Shown piece after piece: positions 42,501-46,859 of a DNA stretch of 64,000 nt. Position 1 is the stretch's first letter. Every line of letters begins with the position of its first letter. The translations under genes and the position numbers were made by a program. Source of the DNA: Anthonomus grandis grandis (lineage: Eukaryota; Arthropoda; Insecta; Coleoptera; Curculionidae). The notes beneath the pieces are model-generated. The model was not told where the DNA came from and did no database searches. It was given only the letters and a program-made list of their open reading frames with translations. Location of the stretch: contig NC_065549.1 of NCBI RefSeq assembly GCF_022605725.1, positions 4,588,001 to 4,652,000 on the forward strand, read 5' to 3'.

Positions 42501-44044
42501 TCACAATGGTAAAGTTAACGGAACGGGAAAAAATAGAAATTCTGTGCATGGTTGGGTTTGGTGATAAAACACGTACTCAAAGAGAAGCTGCTCAATTATT
42601 CAATGAAATCCATCCTGATCGTCCTCCGATATATGTCAAAAGGTGGTGAGTAGAACAGAGGCTAAATTAAGAGAATTCGATCATGTTGTAGATCTGCCGA
42701 AATCTGGTCGTCCTGCTCGAGATTAAAATGAACAACTTGACGTTTTGCTTTCTTTGGAAGAAAATCCATGCACTCCTCTGTCGCAGATTGGGGCAAATTT
42801 ACACATTGAGAAATCTATATTTCACCGAATAGTTAAAAAGCACAAAGTTATTTCTATGCAAGAGTTATTTGATGACGATTTCGATAGGCGAAATGAATTT
42901 GGTAAATCCTTACAAAACATGTGCAATCTAAATAATAATTTAGTGACAAATATTATTTTTCCCGATGAAGCCACGTTCTGTTTGAATAGTAGTGTGAACA
43001 GACAAAATTATCGATATTGGGCAACAGAAAATCCGCATTGGATGATGGAGGTAAACAACACCCAGTACCCTCAAAAACTAAATGTGTGGTGTGGAATAGT
43101 GCGCGGAAGAGTAATAGGTCCCTTTTTCTTTGAACAGACTTGAACAGGACAAGTGTATCTCGATTTTCTCCAATTTGAATTAGTTCCAGCATTACTAGAT
43201 TTATTTCCAAATCCATTGGACCCAGACTATCCTGACGACGAACTAATTTTCCAGCAAGATGGCGCTCCTCCGCACTATACTGCCACTGTGCGTAGATTTT
43301 TGGATGAAACCTTTCCCAATCGGTGGATAGGAAGGAGAGGGCCTGACCAAACACCAATGAAGTTTTTTTTGTGGGGATGCCTCAAGTCGAAGGTATTTGT
43401 TAATAGGCCAAAGAGTCTAGACGACTTGAAAGAGAGAATTCGCAGAGAAGTGCGCGCCATAACTCCGGAAATGATTGAAAATCAACGAGACTTTATTGAT
43501 CGCCTTGGATATTGTCAAGCCGTGAATGGCAACCATTTTGAACATTTACCTTCATTTTCGTTCTTTTTTTATTTGTTACATGAATCGTCTTTTTGTCGAT
43601 AACTGTTGACTTTAGGTATAGGACATGATGCATGAAACATACGTAGAATTTCACGCGAAATTCAAAGATGAAATGAAAAAAAGGTGCTTTCATTTGAAAA
43701 AATTAAGTTGATGGTCGTAATTTATTTTTGAGCAACCCTGTATATACAAACTTCATGTACAAAATGCGCAACTTGAAATAAAAATCGACGGGTCCGAGCG
43801 CGTTTTTTTTTTTCGAACACACCCCTGAATTTTAAATGAATTTAGACATAACTTTTGGGATGCACCGTATATAAATCGATTTCCAGCGTTCGTCGATATG
43901 CCCGAACTGTTGACTTACATGCGGCAAAACTACATAAGATGGAAAGAGTTCGACGAGCAGGGCCACACTACTCTAAGCGACATCCAGAAACTTCAAGCTA
44001 CTCTTTTGGCACCTACGTTAACTTCCAATATCAAGTCTGACTAG
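1121..44044 (+). CDS. Pde8: PDE8-type high-affinity 3',5'-cyclic-AMP phosphodiesterase (5' end outside window)
   Basis: The enzyme hydrolyses cAMP to 5'-AMP in the cytosol and so limits PKA signalling. Thirteen exons join in phase (1121-1308, 17877-17936, 18088-18145, 20334-20489, 21238-21461, 28042-28231, 33116-33298, 33356-33445, 33505-33753, 33860-34076, 34137-34309, 40701-40980, 43887-44044), giving 741 residues and a TAG stop. Residue numbers count from the first residue in the window. A receiver-like segment (about 1-90) is followed by a PAS domain (about 128-245), a Ser/Arg-rich linker, and the PDEase catalytic domain (about 385-735). The catalytic domain has the family signature YHNSTHAADV near 456-465, metal ligands H496-D497 in HDLDH, D621 in CADVSNP, and the purine-binding glutamine Q673 in PKSQIGF. 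PAS plus PDE in this order is characteristic of PDE8. Mammalian PDE8 is ~830-880 residues, so the start codon and roughly the first 80-100 residues lie upstream. All key catalytic residues are present and no frame break is seen. Confidence 0.95.
1309..5454. other. PDE8 intron 1, 5' part: AT-rich, no gene
   Basis: Homopolymer-rich A/T sequence without coding signal. Short open frames such as 1822-2007 have no family resemblance and no splice context. From about 2870 to 3720 there is a loose repetition of runs like AAAATTTTTGAAAATTTC. The only recognisable insertion is the satellite fragment at 3685-3808, listed separately. Confidence 0.6.
3685..3808 (+). repeat. Solo 124-bp fragment of the 365/366-bp satellite
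   Basis: From GTATCGAATTTTTTCACC to the final GCAGAACTAAGG this is nearly identical to monomers of the array at 55076-60187, including the marker phrases AAGTATACCAGCGTCTTATT and ACGAAAACACCGGGTTATAA. It stands alone, about 51 kb from the array. Its left edge falls exactly at the GTA where the large array stops at 60187, which suggests a preferred unit boundary. Confidence 0.9.
5455..7095 (+). repeat. Tandem repeat of ~178 bp, about nine diverged copies
   Basis: The phrase AATCAATAATTATAAAATT recurs near 5478, 5656, 5840, 6017, 6190, 6367, 6541, 6720 and 6899, followed each time by ACTAGAACTCAAGATATTCAG, then a CCAATAAGAGACAATTTATT stretch, then TTTCTTACAGGC. Copies differ by substitutions and small indels, so this is an old array inside PDE8 intron 1. 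The same monomer reappears inside the larger units at 9026-11080. Confidence 0.85.
7096..7560. repeat. Degenerate ~60-bp repeats with TTCCAGGCA/TGCCTGGAA motifs
   Basis: Short units such as AAAACTTGCCTGGAAAAA recur irregularly (here mostly in TGCCTGGAA orientation). The same theme in the opposite orientation occurs at 11085-11500, 17260-17720 and 18410-18900. Part of 7150-7235 is the reverse complement of 8505-8590 (a stretch containing AAATGCCATAAAGGGATCAA), giving a 1.3-kb spaced inverted repeat. Confidence 0.55.
7690..8160. other. GC-richer, non-repetitive island in PDE8 intron 1
   Basis: This 470-bp stretch is visibly less AT-biased than its surroundings, contains no obvious repeat, and has pyrimidine-rich and CG-containing words (for example GTAGCGCCCCGCTCTTATTT). 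Two overlapping minus-strand open frames (7697-7957, 7758-7964) show no recognisable domain. It could be an intronic enhancer, an alternative 5' exon or promoter, or a fragment of an old element. I cannot decide. Confidence 0.3.
8161..8600 (+). repeat. Three imperfect copies of a CT-rich ~100-170 bp unit
   Basis: The string TAGCACTTCTCTTTGTCTT and variants, followed by TTTATGGCATTTCTTTC, occurs near 8208, 8403 and 8527. The last copy is mirrored by 7150-7235 on the opposite strand. No coding content is seen. Confidence 0.55.
9026..11080 (+). repeat. Three tandem copies of a ~895-bp composite repeat
   Basis: The marker AAGATGACATCTGATGTGTTTAAGTACG occurs in variants at about 9026, 9920 and 10817 (spacing 894 and 897 bp). 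Each is followed by AAAATACGTATTGACTCA and later by GGAAATTAAGGA-type text. Between markers lie three to four of the ~178-bp monomers described for 5455-7095, so this is a higher-order repeat in which a block of monomers plus a unique spacer was amplified together. Confidence 0.85.
11085..11500 (+). repeat. Degenerate TTTTCCAGGCA-type short repeats
   Basis: About six units of roughly 55-65 bp, each with a T-rich run, CCAGGCA or CCAGACA, then TTTTGAAAT. Open frames on both strands (11084-11449) follow the repeat period and are Lys/Phe/Asn-rich, so I regard them as non-coding. Confidence 0.6.
11525..12471 (-). mobile_element. 3' end of a Jockey/CR1-like non-LTR retrotransposon (LINE), split by a DNA transposon
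   Basis: The minus strand from 12470 to 11806 encodes the region after the reverse-transcriptase palm. It has KDLGVTLDSRL, then YNAFVKPTIEYATVAWNP and QIERVQRKF, which are standard for the thumb and C-terminus of insect LINE ORF2. One in-frame TAG lies just upstream of VQFIKDLGV. A 250-bp 3' UTR ends in (TTTA)n on the + strand (11540-11562), i.e. a (TAAA)n tail. The 5' continuation resumes at 14891 beyond the inserted element. RT catalytic motifs are absent, so it is a dead 5'-truncated copy. Confidence 0.85.
12472..14890 (+). mobile_element. DNA transposon copy 1 with ~25-bp TIRs, encoding an uncharacterised RNase H-like transposase candidate
   Basis: The left end TGTAAGCAGAAATGGCACAA and the inverted right end (TGTAAGCAGAAAGGGCATAT read on the minus strand) form imperfect TIRs that continue into GTCAA. 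The element is 2419 bp. The core GGCACANGTC recurs inside near 12495, 12567, 12629, 12646 (inverted) and 14690, consistent with subterminal transposase-binding repeats. It sits inside the LINE: coding sequence for FNR stops at one edge and resumes with PVPLNY at the other. The target duplication is not clear; flanking tetramers are CCGG and TCGA. Confidence 0.8.
12797..14540 (+). pseudogene. Broken transposase-like gene of the element at 12472-14890 (DUF7869-type family, name from memory)
   Basis: A Lys/Arg-rich N-terminus starts with ATG at 12797 (MDDNSGLTPNKRRK) and is out of frame with the next part, KMKCSEKFSDADRLAIFQRF. Then come VDVCSTCELLNNKIK (Cys cluster), FDFMQNVQLP, LYSDNCWGQNKN and GHSFLPCGRDFALVKKKLRK. 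These motifs mark a widespread arthropod/cnidarian family that I know only as uncharacterised or DUF7869-like. Asp in FDFMQ, Asp in SDNC and an acidic residue after GHSFLP are spaced as in an RNase H-like fold. That suggests a DDE-type transposase, by inference. At least four frame breaks (about 12960, 13300-13370, 13620, 13805) make it non-functional. Confidence 0.75.
14891..14965 (-). mobile_element. 5' continuation of the interrupted LINE
   Basis: Directly beyond the transposon the minus strand reads NCVKMSFNR, the conserved stretch that in insect LINEs precedes the segment found at 12470-12433 (PVPLNYSRIL). Joining the two flanks keeps the reading frame. Resemblance fades by about 14965, so the LINE was probably 5'-truncated near here. 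Confidence 0.65.
14966..15307. other. AT-rich intronic sequence with a degraded hammerhead-like string
   Basis: No gene is visible. At 15264-15304 the sequence CTGATGATGCTTAGTAAAGG followed by CGATGTC resembles the hammerhead at 50078-50117 but lacks the GAAA of the core, so it would be inactive. Confidence 0.4.
15308..17224 (-). mobile_element. DNA transposon copy 2, diverged relative of the element at 12472-14890
   Basis: Imperfect TIRs of about 29 bp: left GAGCGGAAATTAAAAAGGGC, right (minus strand) GAGTGGAAGTTACAAAGGGC, both continuing to AAGTGCC. The terminal core GGCCTAAGTGCC is repeated internally at 15487 and, in a variant, near 17054. TIR design (AAAGGGC, a two-base variable step, then a GTGCC- or GTC-containing core) parallels copy 1 although overall sequence differs. 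The protein gene runs on the minus strand. Length is 1917 bp; the target duplication is unresolved. Confidence 0.75.
15582..16874 (-). pseudogene. Transposase-like gene of the second element, internally deleted
   Basis: The open frame 16874-16020 gives 284 residues with the family landmarks RVDTCSTCDKLECQI (C121, C124, C129), SMDLQQ (D179) and VIWCDNCGSQNKN (D255). The frame stops after VFHTIEY. The expected GHSFLPCxR segment, present in copy 1, is missing, and coding sequence resumes as DFALVE near 16010. A one-base shift follows, then KRKKVSKEFVPSDLQAIVKS, and the tail continues to a TGA at 15582-15584. A short deletion that removes the third conserved block has therefore inactivated the copy. 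Function is inferred from the TIRs and motifs, not from a characterised homologue. Confidence 0.75.
17260..17720 (+). repeat. Degenerate TTTTCCAGGCA-type short repeats
   Basis: Same theme as 11085-11500: T-rich run, TTTCCAGGAA or TTTCCAGGCA, then an ATTTCAAAT-like stretch, at irregular ~55-65 bp spacing. Located 150 bp before a PDE8 exon. Confidence 0.5.
17877..17936 (+). CDS. Pde8: PDE8 exon b
   Basis: Acceptor AATTTTAG, donor GTAAGA. It completes the split Arg codon of exon a and encodes SIRNTKGSQHTVIIAVVKK. Only 60 bp long; recognised because CRSIR plus a hydrophobic strand follows the same order in PDE8 orthologues. Ends with two bases (AG). Confidence 0.85.
18088..18145 (+). CDS. Pde8: PDE8 exon c
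   Basis: Acceptor TTTTTTAG, donor GTAAGA. It encodes SAFEKDDGIIASLLESGFNR, the last helix of the receiver-like region; SGFN is a strong match to PDE8. It joins exon b (AG+T gives Ser) and ends in phase 0. A transposon-end-like TACAGGGTGGTC lies 90 bp upstream (17996). Confidence 0.85.
18410..18900 (+). repeat. Degenerate TTTCCAGGCA-type short repeats
   Basis: Third block of this theme (TTTTTTCCAGGCATTTCATG at 18719, TTTTCCAGGAGATTC at 18784). Intronic, no coding signal. Confidence 0.45.
19712..19753. repeat. Inverted repeat (hairpin), 13-bp perfect arms
   Basis: AGATGTAAATAGC at 19712-19724 is mirrored by GCTATTTACATCT at 19741-19753 around a 16-nt spacer that itself contains CCGCACTAGAGCGG. 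Probably the relic of a small foldback or transposon end in PDE8 intron 3; no function is assigned. Confidence 0.6.
20334..20489 (+). CDS. Pde8: PDE8 exon d: start of PAS domain
   Basis: The acceptor region reads TTTTGTAGAG with two AGs. Only the second, giving a start at 20334, keeps phase with exon c. Donor GTAAGC. It encodes STNVLVAVNELILLKHCELR through ALYTALDKCKDLVIVTDDSYKFQ; TALD-C-------D corresponds to the first PAS strand of PDE8. Confidence 0.88.
20625..20664. repeat. Perfect 17-bp inverted repeat with 6-nt loop
   Basis: Arm ACAAATGTAGCGTCTAT, loop TCGACT, then the exact reverse complement. It lies 9 bp before the MITE at 20674 and its arm (GCTACATTTGT) resembles that MITE's end (GCTACGTTTACA), so it may be a collapsed copy of the same terminal sequence. 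Confidence 0.7.
20674..21178. mobile_element. 505-bp MITE with GCTACGTTTACAAC terminal inverted repeats
   Basis: Both ends carry the perfect 14-bp TIR GCTACGTTTACAAC, flanked by TA on each side (20672-20673 and 21179-21180). Weaker inverted similarity continues inward to GGATCAAATGA (20709 and 21131). No transposase is encoded. TA flanks suggest mobilisation by a Tc1/mariner-like or other TA-targeting transposase. Confidence 0.7.
21238..21461 (+). CDS. Pde8: PDE8 exon e: main PAS exon
   Basis: Acceptor ATTTTCAG, donor GTAAGA. It encodes YMNAACEKQLGLRQEDTLGK and onward to EWSGPMTLKRKST and VPFSCAGR. YxNxAxExxxGxxxxExLGK followed by W.G...RK is the classic PAS core. It ends with two bases, AG. 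Confidence 0.95.
21467..21514 (+). repeat. (AAT)16 microsatellite directly at the PDE8 exon e donor
   Basis: Sixteen uninterrupted AAT units begin at intron position +6, straight after GTAAG. The tract creates artefactual poly-Asn and poly-Tyr open frames on the two strands. Confidence 0.95.
21810..22300 (+). repeat. ~160-bp tandem repeat, about three copies
   Basis: CAACTGCCTGGAATAAATTTTCTA-like text followed by TACTTCCAGGCAGTTGAAG and CATTCTTCT occurs near 21838, 21998 and 22159; a partial copy (TAGCTTCCAGGTAATTGAAG) lies near 22609. Within each unit, TTCCAGGCAGTTGAA and TTCAATTGCCTGGAA form an inverted pair. Confidence 0.75.
22660..23559. other. AT-rich intron sequence, nothing recognised
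   Basis: No open frame of note, no TIR pair and no clear tandem period were seen by eye in this part of PDE8 intron 5. Confidence 0.4.
23560..28030. repeat. Degenerate ATTGATT/AATTATCATT repeat field, left of PDE8 exon f
   Basis: About 4.5 kb made of diverged units built from words such as AATTGATTAAATAATTATCA, CAAAATCAATGAAATATTTATTA and TCTAAAGAGTAACTCAA. Longer duplications are superimposed: text around 23640-23740 returns about 1.06 kb later (24700-24800), and text at about 26150-26480 returns about 750 bp later. No coding sequence. The field stops about 12 bp before the exon f acceptor. Confidence 0.8.
28042..28231 (+). CDS. Pde8: PDE8 exon f: PAS end and linker
   Basis: Acceptor TTCGTTTCAG, donor GTAAGA. 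It completes the Arg codon and encodes MPTHFILIFDTNSIDPNILS, the last PAS strand, then a Ser/Arg-rich linker (RGSIHSIRRGSTDVRSVSSD). RRGST (near residue 258) and RRTS (near 275) are candidate PKA-type sites. The MPTHFILIFDT start after the split codon is not a translation start. The coding sequence is markedly more GC-rich than the AT-rich repeats on both sides. Confidence 0.93.
28232..33060. repeat. Degenerate ATTGATT/AATTATCATT repeat field, right of PDE8 exon f
   Basis: The same repeat vocabulary as 23560-28030 fills 4.8 kb of intron 6. Around 30110-30700 a period of roughly 95-110 bp is visible: AGCCAAGAATTGATTAAATA, AATTATCATTGTGATCCTAG, AGAGTAATTGATTCAAAATC, AATGGAATAGTTGTTATAAC. The unit contains the palindrome ATTGATT(N)3AATCAAT. 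Confidence 0.8.
33116..33298 (+). CDS. Pde8: PDE8 exon g: linker before the catalytic domain
   Basis: Acceptor CTTTTCCAG, donor GTAAGT; exactly 61 codons, phase 0 at both ends. It encodes IVGLIDQIRENVSSNPQLLP and LIDKVEDILKSSELYASHVK. ITK(V/I)-xxxI followed by DxVxxILxxxELY is the PDE8 connector. Confidence 0.93.
33356..33445 (+). CDS. Pde8: PDE8 exon h: Ser/Arg-rich linker
   Basis: Thirty codons, phase 0 at both ends, acceptor TTTTTTAG, donor GTACCG. It encodes KTPQPTATASSRRSSNDSSV and RPSRTGLIK. RRSS is a candidate phosphorylation site. The 57-bp intron before it shows that short introns are native to this gene. Confidence 0.9.
33505..33753 (+). CDS. Pde8: PDE8 exon i: catalytic domain N-terminal half
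   Basis: Eighty-three codons, acceptor TTTCGTAG, donor GTAAGT. WEFDIFKLEDLSRKRPLQHL opens the catalytic fold. The exon ends with NWYHNSTHAADVMQ, which carries the catalytic histidine and the first metal histidine of class I PDEs. Confidence 0.97.
33860..34076 (+). CDS. Pde8: PDE8 exon j: HD metal-binding motif
   Basis: Acceptor GTTTCAG, donor GTCCGT. It contains AAAAHDLDHPGKSSAFLSNS, the HDxxHxxxxN PDE signature with H496 and D497 as metal ligands, then LAILYNDVTVLESHHAAMTF. Ends with one base of a Gly codon. Confidence 0.97.
34137..34309 (+). CDS. Pde8: PDE8 exon k
   Basis: Acceptor TTTTCAG, donor GTACGT. It completes Gly and encodes DERVNIFKNLDRDTYKLARH and MILATEMTKHFEHLAKFVNV. ILATEMxxHFEHLxKF is strongly conserved across PDE8. 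Phase 0 at its end. Confidence 0.96.
34510..39785 (+). repeat. ~180-bp satellite, about 29 tandem monomers, in PDE8 intron 11
   Basis: Each monomer carries GATACTGTCAAAGGCTTTAC, ATTTTATTGATTTTAGTTTC, GATAGCTGATGAGTTTCCTC, AAAAAGTTTCTTACAAG and ACAACCGTTTTGGAGTTATT. Spacing is 176-183 bp. Higher-order structure is clear: one monomer type recurs at 35119, 36015, 36901, 37423, 37969 and 38867, i.e. steps of 896, 886, 522, 546 and 898 bp (five or three monomers). Both edges are more diverged than the centre, as expected for amplification by unequal exchange. Minus-strand open frames of 61-66 codons follow the period and are not considered genes. Confidence 0.93.
39786..40584. other. Non-satellite segment interrupting the end of the ~180-bp array
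   Basis: A piece of degenerate satellite monomer reappears at 40585-40680, so these ~800 bp look inserted in the array. No gene is recognised. At 40286-40327 the string CTAAAGATGGCC, spacer TAAATAAA, GGCCGAAATGTCGGC resembles the hammerhead-type end of some retroelements, but the conserved G of the CUGANGA core is A. I suspect a Penelope-like or similar retroelement remnant. Confidence 0.4.
40585..40680 (+). repeat. Truncated ~180-bp satellite monomer abutting PDE8 exon l
   Basis: CCGTTTTGGTTGTATC, TTGAGTAGTTAG, AAAAAATCTTGAC and GCTTCACAAAAATCCA align with the monomer of 34510-39785. It ends about 20 bp before the splice acceptor at 40700. Confidence 0.75.
40701..40980 (+). CDS. Pde8: PDE8 exon l: third metal ligand and glutamine switch
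   Basis: Acceptor GCATTTTTAG, donor GTTAGT. It encodes IEDFAPVLNPENTTLVKRMM, IKCADVSNPTRPLRLCVEWA and PKSQIGFVDYIINDMFEAWN. D621 in CADVSNP is the remaining metal ligand and Q673 is the invariant purine-binding glutamine. Ends with one base of an Ala codon. Confidence 0.97.
41026..42201 (-). mobile_element. Degenerate Tc1-like DNA transposon in the last PDE8 intron
   Basis: TIRs: left CACTATCGCTCATATAC, right (minus strand) CACTACTATCGCTTATATGT, each flanked by TA (41024-41025, 42202-42203). A second inverted match, TAGAGCAACTTA, lies at 41161 and 42175. About 110 bp of foreign AT-rich text, including ACCCTGTATATATA, appears to interrupt the left TIR. The element is 1176 bp and lies head-to-tail against the next one with only TATA between. 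Confidence 0.85.
41443..41881 (-). pseudogene. Tc1-type transposase fragment, frameshifted and internally deleted
   Basis: The upstream part (41881-41690) has QDPFTNASRVKQQLGL and TIKRRLKEAGLHGTKSTKKP, the helix-turn-helix DNA-binding region. The downstream part (41730-41443) has ESRFKLFRSDG and PTVKHGGGGIIVWGCFGWFG, typical of the Tc1 catalytic core just after the first Asp. The intervening core and the C-terminus with the second and third acidic residues are missing, and the frame is broken, so no active enzyme can result. Confidence 0.9.
42206..43867 (+). mobile_element. Mariner-type DNA transposon with ~100-bp TIRs, in the last PDE8 intron
   Basis: The left end starts CAGTGCGTCCCAAAAGTTAT, the right end (minus strand) CGGTGCATCCCAAAAGTTAT. 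The inverted match continues about 95-100 bp through AAATTCAGAGGTGTGTTCGA to ATTTTTATTTCAAGTTGC. TA flanks lie at 42204-42205 and 43868-43869. The element is 1662 bp. Its right end lies only 19 bp before the coding start of the last PDE8 exon, so the flanking TATAAATCGATTTCCAG supplies the acceptor. Confidence 0.92.
42506..43602 (+). pseudogene. Mariner-type transposase, inactivated
   Basis: It starts MVKLTEREKIEILCMVGFGD (helix-turn-helix), with a frameshift after VKRW (about 42647), an in-frame stop after GRPARD (42724), the catalytic core (IIFPDEATFCLN; LNVWCGIVRGRVIGPFFFEQ), a TGA at 43141, and IFQQDGAPPHYTATVR with the second Asp. The third-Asp block is damaged: where relatives have GPxxWPxRSPDLTPxDFF, this copy reads GPDQTPMKFFLWG (near 43340-43370), a small deletion plus D-to-K. 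It is the same subfamily as the intact gene at 60868-61959 but clearly diverged from it. Confidence 0.88.
43887..44044 (+). CDS. Pde8: PDE8 exon m: C-terminus and stop
   Basis: Acceptor CGATTTCCAG. It completes Ala and encodes FVDMPELLTYMRQNYIRWKE, then LQATLLAPTLTSNIKSD and TAG at 44042-44044. The FxDxPEL..Y...NY..WK pattern is the standard PDE8 C-terminal helix. Confidence 0.95.
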
Positions 44045-44106
44045 CATAAGTATTCACGTAAGTCGGCTTATTTGGGTGGGCGTGGTTTTCCAGTGAACTT
44101 TTATTT

Positions 44107-44417
44107 TGACGTAACAGTGACAGTTGACTCGACCTTTCATTTGTCATTTTTGACGTAAGTATGACAGTTGACCCAGATTGAATCCACCATTTAATAGTTT
44201 TGACGTAAAAGTGACAATTGACCCAAGGACGTCGTACATCTTACGTCCTCGTTCTAACAGTATCACTTGGTAAAGTTGGAATGCAATATCAGTTCATTAG
44301 TGGTACTTTTTCTACCGTTTAACTGGATTACGTCAATTGTCACCAAATTGTCTTCGGCTCAAAGTGACAAGTGACAGTTAATTATCTGACGTAAAGCCAT
44401 TTGACATTTTGACGTAA
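44107..44417 (+). promoter_or_regulatory. Cluster of six TGACGTAA (CRE/ATF-like) sites
   Basis: TGACGTAA occurs at 44107, 44151, 44201, 44387 and 44410 and inverted (TTACGTCA) at 44328. The first three sit in a loose ~45-50 bp repeat ending GTGACAGTTGACCC. TGACGTAA is a recognised CREB/ATF/bZIP-type site. Position directly 3' of a cAMP phosphodiesterase invites a feedback idea, but a repeat-derived coincidence is equally possible. Confidence 0.4.
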
Positions 44418-44455
44418 GCATAATAGCCAATAGAGAAAGGCTGGTGTATCATGTT

Positions 44456-45426
44456 CACGAATTTAATAAATATACCTGGACTGCCAATGCATATGGCCAC
44501 GATATCCAAAAATGACCACTGCCTGGTGGCCGCCATTTTTATAGTTGTTGTGTCCTTTTGATGTTGGTCACTCTGAACATTTTTAGTGTTGCCAACAAAA
44601 AAAATATTGAATAACGGTAATGAAGTTGACGTAAACGCTTTGGTATATCGTTTGCAACAGGCGATCGCGATGTAGCTTTCTCCTTATTTAATACGTGGAT
44701 AATGTATCACCATCCTTATTTAAATGTATTTGGTTCACTGTTTCTCAAAACCGAATTATTGTGAATTGTTTGTCTGTGTTGTTTATGATAGAATAATATA
44801 CAGAATTGTTTATTTTTACTATTTAAACCCTTGCTAATAACAAACCCTCATAAAATCATCAATATTTTGATTTTGTTTATGCATGAAGTTTATGCATCTA
44901 TCCCAAGTTAATTGAAACTGTAGTATTTAATTTTAAAATTTGAATTTCGCGCCTTTAGATATAACGTCATATCTGTTGACAGTTATTACGTTTTCTTAGG
45001 TTGGCATAAGTGATTGACAAGGAGAGATTATGACGTGATCGATTATGGCTAGACGTATTAATTTATGGATTTATTAGTTATGAGTTGTAATTGGTGTATT
45101 TGTTTAACCGATTAAAAGGCCATTCTACAATTTGTCTCATTTTAGGTGAGGATTACTTTCTTTTATAAATTTTAATGAAATTCTTAAAGAAGTACAAGAA
45201 AAATAACAAATCTAACGCAACTATCTTAAATTCGTAACTAAATGTAACCTTCTATTTTGTATTTTTGTAAACATAACCTCTCAAAAACCTTAATTGTTTT
45301 GTTTCACTACAATTGGCACAACTGAAATTCGTCAGGGTGCCCAACATCGAAAGGGCACAATCACACAAAATGGCGGCCTCCTAGTAGTGGTAATTTCCTT
45401 TTCATTGAATTGGCAGTAAGTTCGTG
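44456..45426. mobile_element. 971-bp TIR element, copy 1 of a MITE family with 8-bp target duplication
   Basis: The left end reads CACGAATTTAATAAATATAC then CTGGACTGCC; the right end (minus strand) reads CACGAACTTACTGCCAATTC, having lost an internal ~15-bp piece of the TIR. Inverted similarity extends about 120 bp through GGTGGCCGCCATTTT and GATGTTGGTCACTCTGA. Flanks are ATCATGTT (44448-44455) and ATCATGTC (45427-45434), 7 of 8 identical. No transposase is seen. An 8-bp duplication fits hAT or P-type mobilisation. Confidence 0.9.
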
Positions 45427-45760
45427 ATCATGTCTGACATAACCAGTGACAGCTGCCCAAAAAAGATGGCGTCGAATTTCTTCTAACCTAAAAAGCTTCC
45501 GAAAGCCACGCCCTATAAATTCAAACCAAAAAAAATTAACCGTTTTATATTGTGATTTTCAGGTCACAGCGTTGACATCAGTGACTTAAGACATATTTTT
45601 ACTCAGAGAACTATGTACTACAATACCTGAAGAGATATATGCGCGCGCATATCTTTTATTAAGTATTTCTTGTATAAATTTTATTAAATTAATGTAAACA
45701 CACATCTATTTATGTATCTATTTTTAATAAATGTTATTATATTATGTGCATGCTGGCCGT

Positions 45761-46820
45761 GCGACGTTGTCTACTTGTCATTTTATATTCTTTGAGGAAT
45801 ATATTTAGGGAAATTTTACTGTATTGTAAAAGTGTTTTCTATTTGTAAGATATATGTGGGACGTATACTGTTTTCTTTCTTCCTAAAAGTCTATTAAATG
45901 AAATGTTTTTGTATGTCTATCATTATTTATTCCTTTAGCAGCTTGGCAACTTTGAGCCCTTTACGAACTCTGTCATTGACAGTTGGATTTTAATAGATAA
46001 ACTGTCATTAGGTAGGGTTGCCAACTGTAAAACTATAAAATATATATATCACCAATACTTACATAAAGTCACATTTTTTTGCTTGGCAACCCTAGAACGG
46101 AAATTTGTTATTTATATTATAGTGAACTTGAATGAAGTTACTAGTGTGACCCTATTAAATGTCACCATATTCGCTTTGGCACACTGACAAGTGATAGTTA
46201 ATACGGTCGGTATCAGTCAAATGTCATCTGAGTGACTACTGGGATGTCGGACTTAGATGTTCTTCTTACTTTATCCCAACTTTTGCCAATTAATAAATTT
46301 TCACGTCCAAGCTTAACAACTCTGGAACACTTATATTGAGAATTAATTTAACTGTCTTCAGCCAATGTTGCCAACTGCATAATGTAATTAAAAAATCAAG
46401 TCATCGGATTTTGTATTTTTTTCTTGACGTTTGACAGGTGTTGACAGTTGACATAACTTGGCTGTCCTGAATTGGCGGGAGATTTGAATTACTGTCAAAG
46501 GCACGTAAGTTAAATGAGAGTGGTATCCATTTAAGTTATCCAAGGACTCTCTAAATAGGTTATTATACCCCTTTAGGTTAATAAACCTGTTCACTATGGA
46601 AATTAAGTCGTTTTATATTAAAAGTTTCCTCCCTAGGGATGCAATATTGTATAAAAGCCCACTAAATACCTTTATAATGATAAAGCGACATGTGAACCTA
46701 CTAATTATTATTAACGTTTGTTTTAAAGAAATTAAGAGTTAGCGTGCAATATTACACACACGTAGGCGAATCAATTATAACGTGTAATTAATTGTAAGTT
46801 GGTTTCCATTTAGTCGCGTT
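45761..46820. other. Intergenic region between PDE8 and the gustatory receptor
   Basis: No gene found. Several GACAGTTGAC and TTGACAG words recur (45978, 46435-46450), the same vocabulary as in 44100-44420, suggesting a short dispersed repeat common in this genome. Confidence 0.45.
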
Positions 46821-46853
46821 TCAGTTTTACAGCGAAGTGGGGGCATACAGATC
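46821..46853 (+). promoter_or_regulatory. Candidate initiator for the gustatory receptor gene
   Basis: TCAGTT at 46821-46826 matches the arthropod initiator, placing +1 at A46823, 37 bp before the ATG. AGATC at 46849-46853 matches the downstream promoter element consensus but begins at +27 rather than +28. No TATA box at -30. Weak, pattern-based evidence only. Confidence 0.3.
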
Positions 46854-46859
46854 CGAAAA

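Larger units (their letters stand above)
44045..45760 (+). other. Pde8: Probable PDE8 3' UTR
   Basis: After the stop there is no further exon signal. A first canonical AATAAA is at 45726-45731 (in TTTTTAATAAATGTTATTAT), with ATTAAA near 45893 as an alternative. If used, the 3' UTR would be about 1.7 kb and would include the MITE at 44456-45426. An earlier cleavage site cannot be excluded. Confidence 0.45.
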
